Source: a virus
DNA: 25,877 nt
Direction: 5' to 3' (one strand)
IMG/VR virus record: IMGVR_UViG_3300039707_000004
Location: 1-25,877 of that record
Position 1 is the first letter of the stretch. Each line of letters opens with the position of its first letter. Positions 16,411-22,578 of the stretch are shown in pieces. The position numbers were made by a program, and so were the translations under genes. The notes under the pieces are model-generated. The model saw only the letters and a list, made by a program, of their open reading frames with translations. It was not told where the DNA came from and ran no database searches.

Positions 16411-16693
16411 TATTGATAACCTCCAGTTCGTGATAATCGGTAGGGTAACAATAGTTATTGAACCATGTTACGCCGTAATCCAATTTAAGTTGGTCTGTGT
16501 CCAAGACAAGACGTGACCTGTCTAGAACCACAATGGATTTGTCAGTACCCTCAATGACTATTAGCCCTAGTGCCAGAAGCTGAGTGCGTAGCTCTTGATA
16601 CTCCTTTTCTGTCGTCCGACGTAGATTTCTAACCTCTACGAAACGGTCAACAATCGGTCGATAGTTAGCCTTCGGTTTACGAGTCTTTGCCAT
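16403..16693 (-). CDS. Hypothetical protein, co-transcribed with triple-HTH gene
   Basis: A 96-residue protein beginning MAKTRKPKANYRPIVD, with a basic N-terminus, a helical ETTEKEYQEL-like segment, then a beta-rich half containing SIVVLDRSRLVLD. AAAGGAGA sits upstream of the ATG. It is the first gene of a two-gene unit behind the candidate promoter at 16758-16786 and overlaps the triple-HTH gene. Family not recognised; a small DNA- or protein-binding partner of the regulator is a guess from context. Confidence 0.75.
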   Translation of the reverse strand: MAKTRKPKANYRPIVDRFVEVRNLRRTTEKEYQELRTQLLALGLIVIEGTDKSIVVLDRSRLVLDTDQLKLDYGVTWFNNYCYPTDYHELEVINNG

Positions 16694-16757
16694 TCTCGCT
16701 CTCCTTTGTTTTCGGGTGACGTGCTCTTATAGGTATAGCTCGCGCGGCACGGTCACA

Positions 16758-16786
16758 AGTGTAACGCATTTCGCGTCGTCCCGCAA
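16758..16786 (-). promoter_or_regulatory. Candidate sigma70-type promoter for 16693-15151 unit
   Basis: On the - strand: TTGCGG (-35, 16786-16781), a 17-nt spacer, and TACACT (-10, 16763-16758), about 65 nt upstream of the ATG. The spacer's GCGAAATGCGT plus the following TAC is shared exactly with the + promoter at 19351-19379. Confidence 0.55.
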
Positions 16787-16861
16787 GTGCGTTTCTCGAT
16801 ATTTGCAGGGAAAAACGGGGACTGGCCTGTCTTTCGTCCCCTATTAGCTGCACGCGTTATA

Positions 16862-16913
16862 CAGATGCACGTTAGCGTTCCATGGAGACGGGTCATCCCA
16901 TGGAACTCATCTG
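16862..16913. other. Nested inverted repeat
   Basis: A 9-bp perfect stem GTTCCATGG / CCATGGAAC (16877-16885 with 16898-16906) is enclosed by a second 6-bp pair CAGATG / CATCTG (16862-16867 with 16908-16913). It lies in the 288-nt gap after the - gene ending at 16982. It may be a 3' structure, a terminator without a T run, or a protein site. A further 7-bp dyad CCAGGGA / TCCCTGG lies at 16929-16964. Confidence 0.5.
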
Positions 16914-16981
16914 CATGACAGGACTCGACCAGGGAGGCGCCAACCGTGTCTTAACGATCCCTGGCGTTGCTAATCTCGCTC

Positions 16982-17446
16982 CTAGTGGATGGTCTGCGGT
17001 TGCTCCATCAAACCTTTGAATGGATTGCCTAATGTGTGAGCATCGGACAGGTCTAGTAGCTCTAGCGCCGTGATCTTCTTCTTAGTCCGAACAACTCTAT
17101 AGGCTCTCATCACAAACTCAGATGCCGATCCGGCTGACAGGATAAAACATTCACCCTGCTCTGACATTTCGTTAGTGTCCATGTCAAACATCAAGAACAT
17201 CTTCTGTGCCTGAACGACGAAGCCGTGAGCGTCGAACTTATCGATCATATCCTTAACCGCATCCGCAGTGACCTTATCCGGTATGTCACCTATCGGCAAT
17301 AGATTGATAAGCTTGAATACTTTACCATCTTCATTCAATAGGAATGCAACCATGGCAAGGTCACCTTCTAGGTTCTTAATTATAGCTTTTCTAGCAGCCT
17401 CTATGACTTTATCCATAACGTTTTCGAGCGTTGCTCTGTTCAACAT
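16982..17446 (-). CDS. Hypothetical protein
   Basis: A 154-residue protein beginning MLNRATLENV. I chose this ATG because AAAGGAGC lies 5 nt upstream, inside the longer frame opening at 17467. It has a helical N-terminus (MDKVIEAARKAIIKNL), a beta-rich centre (MVAFLLNEDGKVFKLINLLP, and MFLMFDMDTNEM), then a SAGSASEFVMRAYRVV segment. No transmembrane segment or catalytic motif is evident. Family not recognised. It is the last gene of the - strand run 19192-16982. Confidence 0.75.
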   Translation of the reverse strand: MLNRATLENVMDKVIEAARKAIIKNLEGDLAMVAFLLNEDGKVFKLINLLPIGDIPDKVTADAVKDMIDKFDAHGFVVQAQKMFLMFDMDTNEMSEQGECFILSAGSASEFVMRAYRVVRTKKKITALELLDLSDAHTLGNPFKGLMEQPQTIH

Positions 17447-17457
17447 CAGATGCTCCT

Positions 17458-17739
17458 TTACAGCCACGTCTCAACAATTACAGGATCATCTTCTGGTTGC
17501 CGTGGCATACACACTAACCCTGGTGGTAGCATCTCGCGAATCTCCTCTAGCGTATCCGCAAGTAGGTATTTATTTAGAGGAGTCACCGTCTTCACGCCGA
17601 CAGCATGTGGCCGCGCCACATACTTATCGCCAAAGTCTTTTGTCTTATGGGTAATGACCCACATCGGTAGGATGCCCTGATACAGGGTATGTAGGTCATA
17701 GTCAAGCTGATGTGCTTCGGCAGCCGTTATCTGGGTCAC
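17458..17739 (-). CDS. Hypothetical phage protein
   Basis: A 93-residue protein from a GTG start overlapping the previous stop (GTGA), with AAAAGGAGC upstream. Features are QLDYDLHTLYQGILPMWVITHKTKDFGD, ARPHAV, and a helix TLEEIREMLPPGLVCMPRQPEDDP ending VIVETWL. Small proteins with this HAV...LEEIR...PPGL layout occur in many phages without assigned function. Confidence 0.75.
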   Translation of the reverse strand: MTQITAAEAHQLDYDLHTLYQGILPMWVITHKTKDFGDKYVARPHAVGVKTVTPLNKYLLADTLEEIREMLPPGLVCMPRQPEDDPVIVETWL

Positions 17740-18032
17740 CCGTTTCGCTCCTTTTTAATCTGACGCCATTGCCACTCTAGCGAGTCCGATAGCTCACCAG
17801 CGCAACAACGCCTTAACTTCTCGCAGTACCGACTTTTGTGCCAACCACAAGATTTCGGACTACGCCTACAAGAGTACATCTTAGCTACCTCATCACATTG
17901 CTGAGCATTCAGGTCACCTATGAACTGCTCATCTGCTGAGATAGTACCAATAGCTACCCCGCGCTCACGTTGAAGCTCCTCCATCCGTTTACGGATTGAA
18001 TCAAACTCATCAGCTATGCGCGTCTTCGCCAT
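17736..18032 (-). CDS. Small cysteine-rich hypothetical protein
   Basis: A 98-residue protein with a helical, charged N-terminal half and six Cys in the second half (C46, C55, C62, C70, C76, C77), including SCGWHKSRYC, suggesting metal binding. The start overlaps the previous gene's end by 23 nt, and GAGG lies upstream. Family not recognised. Confidence 0.7.
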   Translation of the reverse strand: MAKTRIADEFDSIRKRMEELQRERGVAIGTISADEQFIGDLNAQQCDEVAKMYSCRRSPKSCGWHKSRYCEKLRRCCAGELSDSLEWQWRQIKKERNG

Positions 18033-18501
18033 TGCCTCTAGTATCCTTTGTGAGTTCCGTTTTGATACTGAACCGGCTAGCGTGGTCTTTGCTATATGCG
18101 CCCTCGCGTACTGACTGATAGAGGAACGTCGCTAATGACCGTCCGTTCAACCTAACGGCGAAACGTTGCTCTACCTGATCGAGTATTTGCTGATGGGTTA
18201 ATCCGAGTGCCGCGTGTCGTAATACGTCCGTTACGTATCGCCGTTGTGGCACTCTATTATCCTTACGTGACCCTGTGTTGAGGTTGAAATCGACCTCGAA
18301 GTCAGGCAAGGTCTTTAAGGTATCGATTACCGTGTCAAGCTGAGACTTCACTAACCCTAGAGCTTGAACCCTATCCTGGTCTCGCTCATTGGCTATTTTC
18401 ATCGTCTCGATGTCTAGCCTACGCTTTTCCATACGCGCATTGAGGATCTTCATCTCCTCATCGATGGCAACGCCGATGTTTTGGATATATGTAGCCATCA
18501 T
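18010..18501 (-). CDS. Coiled-coil protein with C-terminal winged-helix-like part
   Basis: A 163-residue protein (MMATYIQN...). Residues 10-65 are heptad-like and helical (EEMKILNARMEKRRLDIETMK). Residues 85-140 (RRYVTDVLRHAALGLTHQQILDQVEQRF, then LNGRSLATFLYQ) resemble a winged helix. Two adjacent ATGs overlap the upstream stop (ATGATG). A small DNA-binding or regulatory role is inferred from the fold only. Confidence 0.75.
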   Translation of the reverse strand: MMATYIQNIGVAIDEEMKILNARMEKRRLDIETMKIANERDQDRVQALGLVKSQLDTVIDTLKTLPDFEVDFNLNTGSRKDNRVPQRRYVTDVLRHAALGLTHQQILDQVEQRFAVRLNGRSLATFLYQSVREGAYSKDHASRFSIKTELTKDTRGNGEDAHS

Positions 18502-18692
18502 TCAGCCCCTAGCAGTTCTTCGGCATCTTCAGCCGACATACAGGTTACATCCGCAGTGATGATACCGACAAAGGTAGCATCCCTGGCAAAGTTAAACTCC
18601 TGCTTACCGCCGTTGGCGATACAGCGAAGCAACTTCGCATAGTTAGCGTTGGTTAATCTGAACACTCCCCCATTGTCCATAACCAACTTCAT
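18498..18692 (-). CDS. Small hypothetical protein
   Basis: A 64-residue acidic protein (MKLVMDNGGVFRLTNANYAK, ending EELLGAE). AGGAG lies 7 nt upstream of the ATG, and the stop overlaps the next start. Family not recognised. Confidence 0.75.
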   Translation of the reverse strand: MKLVMDNGGVFRLTNANYAKLLRCIANGGKQEFNFARDATFVGIITADVTCMSAEDAEELLGAE

Positions 18693-18890
18693 TTAGTACT
18701 CCTGCAGGTTAAGCCACCCCGTCTCATCTGATACCAAGATGACTGATGGATCAGCCTTAATCTTGGCAAACACTCTCTGTCCACACTCCGGGCAGTAGTT
18801 AGGTAGCCTGGGATTAACCCAACAAAAGAGAGTGTTACAGCATGGCATTTGGATTAGCCGGAAATGTACCCGTTCACGTACTCTGCTCAT
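18693..18890 (-). CDS. Small zinc-ribbon protein
   Basis: A 65-residue protein starting MSRVRERVHF. I chose the ATG at 18890 because it overlaps the upstream stop (ATGA) and has AGGA 7 nt before it; a longer frame to 18995 would run far into the upstream gene. Cysteine clusters C17-C18...C23 and C33-P-E-C36-G form a zinc-ribbon pattern. A nucleic-acid or protein-binding role is likely, partner unknown. Confidence 0.72.
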   Translation of the reverse strand: MSRVRERVHFRLIQMPCCNTLFCWVNPRLPNYCPECGQRVFAKIKADPSVILVSDETGWLNLQEY

Positions 18891-19192
18891 GCGTATATCC
18901 TGTATTCCTCGACTAACTTGTCGATTGGCAGTTTTTTGAAGCGCTCGATATAAGGTAATACTTCCTCCTCCACCCAATTTGGGTGAAGCTTCCATCGTTG
19001 CAAAACGTTCTCGCAGTGGCTAAGTTCAGCCCTGGCTTCTGCACGTTCGTTAACCTCACTAAGGTTCTTTGACAGATAATCTAGGATAAGGTATCTCAGA
19101 TAATGCTTCTTATAGATTTTCCCGGCGTCCTGCTGATCATAGGGCACGAAGCCGTACAATCGCTGTGTGGTCTGTCCGTAGAAGATCGACAT
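18887..19192 (-). CDS. Hypothetical helical protein
   Basis: A 101-residue protein starting MSIFYGQTTQRLYG. The ATG at 19192 is chosen because GGAG lies 8 nt upstream; longer in-frame starts at 19249 and 19276 fall on the candidate promoter at 19248-19276. The rest is helical and charged (LSEVNERAEARAELSHCENV, then WVEEEVLPYIERFKKL). It is the first gene of the - strand run down to 16982. Family not recognised. Confidence 0.75.
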   Translation of the reverse strand: MSIFYGQTTQRLYGFVPYDQQDAGKIYKKHYLRYLILDYLSKNLSEVNERAEARAELSHCENVLQRWKLHPNWVEEEVLPYIERFKKLPIDKLVEEYRIYA

Positions 19193-19235
19193 TGTGGTCT
19201 CCGTCGGGATCACTTGATTAAAGGTATACTCATCT

Positions 19236-19258
19236 CGTGCTACGCGCATTGTAGCACG
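19236..19258. promoter_or_regulatory. Operator-like dyad over the - promoter -10
   Basis: A perfect 8-bp inverted repeat CGTGCTAC / GTAGCACG with a 7-nt centre covers the -10 of the - promoter. It could be a repressor site or an mRNA hairpin near the transcript start. Confidence 0.5.
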
Positions 19259-19276
19259 TGCGTGTACAGGCTGCAA
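19248..19276 (-). promoter_or_regulatory. Candidate promoter for the 19192-16982 run
   Basis: On the - strand: TTGCAG (19276-19271), a 17-nt spacer, and TACAAT (19253-19248, 5 of 6 to consensus). It lies about 55 nt upstream of the ATG at 19192. Confidence 0.6.
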
Positions 19277-19284
19277 GGCATTTT

Positions 19285-19320
19285 GCGCCGATGCTGTACC
19301 TACATAACACGGATCGGCGC
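19285..19320. promoter_or_regulatory. Operator-like dyad between divergent promoters
   Basis: A perfect 8-bp inverted repeat GCGCCGAT / ATCGGCGC with a 20-nt centre lies between the opposed candidate promoters. The wide spacing suits a dimeric regulator acting on both directions. A third, shorter dyad (CTTCTC / GAGAAG) lies at 19343-19363. Confidence 0.5.
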
Positions 19321-19350
19321 TATGAAACCTTTACACGCGTCACTTCTCGC

Positions 19351-19379
19351 TTGATGGGAGAAGCGAAATGCGTTACCAT
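19351..19379 (+). promoter_or_regulatory. Candidate promoter for helix-hairpin-helix gene
   Basis: TTGATG (19351-19356), a 17-nt spacer, and TACCAT (19374-19379). The 14-bp stretch GCGAAATGCGTTAC at 19363-19376 is identical to the one in the - promoter at 16758-16786, with the same register to the -10. The transcript would carry array 2 in its roughly 230-nt leader. Confidence 0.55.
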
Positions 19380-19425
19380 GTACGCGTACGCGTAAGCGCT
19401 GAACCTTTCAAACCATGTCACCCAA

Positions 19426-19603
19426 GAGTACCAATAGCGAGACGTGAACCACGACTAGCTAGAGAACCCCTGGCAGTTGAGTAAGTCAATCATCGGACGA
19501 GCACCAATTTATGAGAACGAGTCAGTATCCTGATGAGCACCAATCCTGAAACACGAGTCATAACCAATTGTGTAAAGAGTACCAACTCGCGAATGTGTAA
19601 CCT
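19426..19603 (+). repeat. Array 2: about 10 alternating motifs upstream of HhH gene
   Basis: Motif ends (final A of the CCA/TCA, or equivalent) fall at 19433, 19451, 19469, 19488, 19506, 19524, 19542, 19560, 19584 and 19602, mostly 18 apart. Type A (GAGTACCA, GAGAACCC, GAGCACCA twice, GAGTACCA) alternates with type B (GTGAACCA, GTAAGTCA, ACGAGTCA twice, GTGTAACC). The array runs from just after the candidate promoter almost to the ribosome site of the next gene. It is shorter than arrays 1 and 3 and has + orientation. With the dyads and promoters listed, it accounts for the gene-free stretch 19193-19617. Confidence 0.85.
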
Positions 19604-19617
19604 AACGAGGACAGATC

Positions 19618-21552
19618 ATGAGTGATCTTAGTGGTGGTGATATCTCACCAATGGAAGAGTTTCTCGAACCTATCATGCGGTTGACGCGTGATATCAAGTC
19701 AGCCGCGTTTACCTTAGGGGACGACGAGGCAAGGTTTCTGGTAGACTTTTACTACATCATCCAGGAAGACCGGAAACGGTCCTATGCACAAGTCCGTGCC
19801 CTGGAGACCAACCAGGAACCAAATGAAATCATCACGTGGTTTGCTGGTCAGTCGAAGCGCTTTGAGAACGAGATTAAGGAAGTTCTCAACGTCTACACGA
19901 CCAACCACGAGATGGGACAATACATGCGTTGTTCGCCTGCTGGATCAGAGGTGAGAACGACGTTTCGGACCTACGAAAAGATAGAAAATCTTGAAACCGG
20001 CCAGTCGGTTACGTCGTTTGATCGGCAAGGTTCGTACCTTACGAAGCCTCAGCTTATTGAGGTTGCATCGAGACCTTATCATGGTGATTTGGTATTGTTG
20101 ACGTGTGACGCTACGTCAACAAGGACAACGCCAAATCATAGGTGGTTGGCTAAGCTTGATAAGAGCAAGGATGCTGGTGTTGTTGTCTACCTGATGCGGT
20201 CCGGTGATAAGTTCCGTGTTGGTCGTTGCTCTTTTTTCACGAAGGCAGCTAAGGGTTCCTGGCTTGTTAATTTGCGGCTACGGGCTAGTCAGGAACAGGC
20301 GTCTGTATGGGTTCTGAAAACGTTCTCATCAACCTATGAGGCTAACATCTACGAAGACTTTGTGTCCACTCATTATGGGTTAACCGAGTGGCAGTTTAAG
20401 CCTTATCGTGGTAATCACGGTGGGCTTGTTGACCAGAGAGCAACGGATAAGTTGTTTCGTATGCTTGACGTTAAGGCTCAGTACGAGCGTGCGGCACAGT
20501 GTTTGCTTGACCATGGTAAGCACATTGACTTTCCGTTCTGGTCATGGACCGGATCAGTCAAGAAGCAAAGCCCAACACAAGCGATTGAAACGGCTGCTTA
20601 TAACCTGATGCCGGATGTGATGCTTGTGCCTGTGCCAACTAGTAGTTTTGGAAAGGTTGATTGGATACCGATAACTGACCTTTCCCGAGAACGTTATGAT
20701 GGGCTTGTCTATAGCTTGGATGTAGCAAGACATCATAAGTTCATCCAGGATGATGTAATAACCTGCAACAGTATCTACGGCATCGGCCCGGTACTCAGTG
20801 CCGGGTTGCTCGCTCATATCGACATCTCCAAAGCGAGCACGGTCGGCAAGATATGGCAGTACGCTGGTATCGCCGGTCCTATTGCCTCAGTCGATACCAT
20901 GCGCTTCCAGTATCGCGTAACCTTTGACTACGAGGTTGACTTAAACAACCCACCGAAGCTCATGCTAGAGAAGAAACAGGAAGCTATTTACCTTTTCCCG
21001 GACGGTGAGACCGAAGAGGGTAACAGTATCCTTCTCTATCAGGTTATCTTACCCGGTGATGAGAAGCCGCCTAAGGTCGTGGCACCGAACAACATCACCT
21101 ACGTATGTACGAAGAAAGTGCTGTCCGGTCAGACTCCCTGGCTGAAAGGACAGAAGCGTCCGTTCAATGCTAACCTCAAGGTTCTGCTCTGGAAGGTAGG
21201 GCAGAGCTTCATGAAGTTCAGCAATCGGCCTGAATGCTACTACGGTAAGGTCTACCGCGACCGCAAGATTTACGAAATCGAGCGTAACGAAGCTGGGGAG
21301 TTAGCGGAACAGGCTGCGGCTAAGTTGCTCGTCCTTAAGGATAAGACCACGGACGTTTACAAGTGCTACGAGTCTGGTAAGCTGCCGCCCGGTCACATTG
21401 ATGCCAGGGCACGTAGGTATGCGGTGAAGCTGTTCCTCGCCCATATGTGGGAGACTTGGTACAAGCTGCACTTCAAAAAGGAGCCGCCGAAGCCCTATCC
21501 GATTGCGATCCTGGGCCATGCGGATTATATCCCACCGCCAGTGAAACTCTAA
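19618..21552 (+). CDS. Transposase_20/HhH-domain DNA-binding protein with intein
   Basis: A 644-residue precursor giving about 364 residues after splicing. Residues 1-104 are helical. Directly after the intein, SIYGIGPVLSAGLLAHI...VGKIWQYAGIAG matches the helix-hairpin-helix domain at the C-terminus of IS110/IS116/IS902 transposases (Transposase_20). The remainder ends RRYAVKLFLAHMWETWYKLHF...AILGHADYIPPPVKL, as in phage proteins often labelled 'transposase'. The catalytic DEDD/RuvC-like N-terminal domain of IS110 is not visible, so I read it as a structure-specific DNA-binding protein, not an active transposase. AACGAGGA precedes the ATG. Non-coding arrays lie on both sides of the gene. Confidence 0.8.
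   Translation: MSDLSGGDISPMEEFLEPIMRLTRDIKSAAFTLGDDEARFLVDFYYIIQEDRKRSYAQVRALETNQEPNEIITWFAGQSKRFENEIKEVLNVYTTNHEMGQYMRCSPAGSEVRTTFRTYEKIENLETGQSVTSFDRQGSYLTKPQLIEVASRPYHGDLVLLTCDATSTRTTPNHRWLAKLDKSKDAGVVVYLMRSGDKFRVGRCSFFTKAAKGSWLVNLRLRASQEQASVWVLKTFSSTYEANIYEDFVSTHYGLTEWQFKPYRGNHGGLVDQRATDKLFRMLDVKAQYERAAQCLLDHGKHIDFPFWSWTGSVKKQSPTQAIETAAYNLMPDVMLVPVPTSSFGKVDWIPITDLSRERYDGLVYSLDVARHHKFIQDDVITCNSIYGIGPVLSAGLLAHIDISKASTVGKIWQYAGIAGPIASVDTMRFQYRVTFDYEVDLNNPPKLMLEKKQEAIYLFPDGETEEGNSILLYQVILPGDEKPPKVVAPNNITYVCTKKVLSGQTPWLKGQKRPFNANLKVLLWKVGQSFMKFSNRPECYYGKVYRDRKIYEIERNEAGELAEQAAAKLLVLKDKTTDVYKCYESGKLPPGHIDARARRYAVKLFLAHMWETWYKLHFKKEPPKPYPIAILGHADYIPPPVKL
19930..20769 (+). mobile_element. Intein in HhH gene with GIY-YIG-like insert
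   Basis: Residues 105-384 (280 aa), from MR|CSPAGSEV to TCN|S. Hint block B is TTPNH (H174) and block F is YDGLVYSLDVARHHKFI; the end is CN rather than HN. No LAGLIDADG or HNH motif is seen. The insert instead carries VVYLMR (188-194) and FRVGRC (199-204), spaced like a GIY-YIG pair, followed by EANIYEDFVSTHYG. Splicing restores QYMR|SIYGIGPV, at the conserved HhH hairpin. Confidence 0.85.
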
Positions 21553-21559
21553 CCTAACT

Positions 21560-21591
21560 AAATAGGTGGTGTGTAACAGCACCACCTATTT
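21560..21591 (+). terminator. Terminator after HhH gene
   Basis: A perfect 12-bp stem (21560-21571 with 21580-21591, AAATAGGTGGTG arm) and 8-nt loop start 8 nt after the stop. The A/T-rich stem base gives an ATTTA tail. It separates the gene from array 3. Confidence 0.8.
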
Positions 21592-21594
21592 ATC

Positions 21595-22140
21595 TGAACC
21601 AGATATGGACGTAGCGTACCAAGGAAATGACGTGAACCATGGTTGTGACGAGTACCATTTAACACGTGTGAGTCAAAGGTGATAAGAGTACCAAAAGACG
21701 AGAGCCGAGCCATGTATGTGAGGAGTACCATTATAAGTCGTGTGAACCACGAAGCTACGTGAGGACCATCGCCTTTGGGTGAACTATCCACCGGGGTTGA
21801 GTACCATAAAGTGCGTGTGAGTCAAAGGTGATAAGAGTACCAATATAGGAGAATGAACCAAGAATCGGATGAGTACCAAAATTGAAGGGTGAGTCATGGG
21901 TAAGACGAGTACCATCGGACTTAAATGAGCCAAACCGATTTGCGAGTGCCAAAAAGTGCGAGGCGTGAGTCATAGAGAAGAAGAGAACCAATCGTGATGA
22001 GTAAACCCAAGCCATGGATGAGCACCACAAGCCCCTATGTGAACCATCAGGAAGAGTGAGTACCATTGACCTTACGAACGAGCCAGGCTAGACACGAGAA
22101 CCAATAATCATGTGTGAATCATGGATTAGGTGAGAGCCAT
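21595..22140 (+). repeat. Array 3: about 30 alternating 18-bp-spaced motifs
   Basis: This occupies nearly all of the 648-nt gene-free region 21553-22200. Type A units (GAGTACCA, variants GAGGACCA, GAGTGCCA, GAGAACCA, GAGCACCA, GAGAGCCA) end at 21657, 21693, 21730, 21768, 21806, 21842, 21878, 21914, 21951, 21990, 22027, 22065, 22103 and 22139, that is every 36-39 bp. A type B unit (GTGAACCA, GTGAGTCA, ATGAGCCA, GTGAATCA) lies midway between most pairs, for example at 21675, 21749, 21824, 21860, 21896, 21932, 21972, 22046 and 22121. Spacers are not conserved apart from one 30-bp duplication. Unlike CRISPR, repeats and spacers are each only 7-10 bp. Confidence 0.92.
21665..21843 (+). repeat. 30-bp exact direct repeat inside array 3
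   Basis: The segments 21665-21694 and 21814-21843 are identical over 30 bp, including the normally variable spacer between a type B (GTGAGTCA) and a type A (GAGTACCA) unit. The offset is 149 bp. This points to array growth by local duplication followed by spacer drift. Confidence 0.9.
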
Positions 22141-22152
22141 TGAGATGTAGTG

Positions 22153-22185
22153 CAGCCCACTAGGAATGTGCTAAACGGTGGGCTG
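22153..22185 (-). terminator. Terminator-like hairpin of - strand cluster
   Basis: An 8-bp stem CAGCCCAC / GTGGGCTG (22153-22160 with 22178-22185) with a 17-nt loop lies 16 nt past the stop of the - gene ending at 22201. There is no T run, so termination is uncertain. Confidence 0.5.
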
Positions 22186-22200
22186 ACACTGACGCAAGGG

Positions 22201-22578
22201 CTAAGTGTTAGGTACTACTTCAATGTGATGCAGCCGTGCCTCACGTTTGTTCGCGCCCTGGATGCCGCTCAGACAGGCATCATGAAAGTCCCGGCACGGC
22301 TGCCGCCACCATAACCAATCACCGTTAGGCATCTCGATCGTTATCTCGTACTCGGTGAGGACGATCTGCGGTCTCACGACCGGCTCCTTAATCTTGAACT
22401 GCTCCCGGCGGAACCACTGCCGTGTCACCATATTACCCTGATCCGGATAGGGTACATCGAGCTTAACCAAGGCCCAGCCCTCGCCATGGTTATGGCTAAG
22501 CAGTACCCCAGAGTAACTCCGGGGATGCTTACCTAAATAGTACATGTCCGTGATTTCAACTTCATCACCCGATTTCAT
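22201..22578 (-). CDS. Hypothetical protein
   Basis: A 125-residue, mostly beta-rich protein: MKSGDEVEITDMYYLGKH, SGVLLSHNHGEGWALVKLDV, then YEITIEMPNGDWLWWR and a short helix ending EVVPNT. The first half suggests an SH3-like barrel. AAGGGGC precedes the ATG, and the start overlaps the upstream gene by 14 nt. Last gene of the - strand cluster, next to array 3. Family not recognised. Confidence 0.75.
   Translation of the reverse strand: MKSGDEVEITDMYYLGKHPRSYSGVLLSHNHGEGWALVKLDVPYPDQGNMVTRQWFRREQFKIKEPVVRPQIVLTEYEITIEMPNGDWLWWRQPCRDFHDACLSGIQGANKREARLHHIEVVPNT

Noticed and set aside
16860-16980. tRNA-like fold in the structured gap
   Set aside because: No T-loop GGTTCRA box or acceptor pairing can be drawn.
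19618-21552. Complete IS110-type insertion sequence with bridge RNA
   Set aside because: No DEDD catalytic domain is visible, no element ends were found, and the flanking arrays are shared with a locus 8 kb away.
21558-22066. Minus-strand open frames across array 3 with repeated peptides (GTLITFDSH)
   Set aside because: The 18-bp period equals six codons, so any open frame shows peptide repeats. The frames are broken by off-period steps and lack ribosome sites.
21595-22140. CRISPR array
   Set aside because: Conserved parts are only 7-8 bp, spacers about 10 bp, two motif forms alternate, and no cas gene is present.
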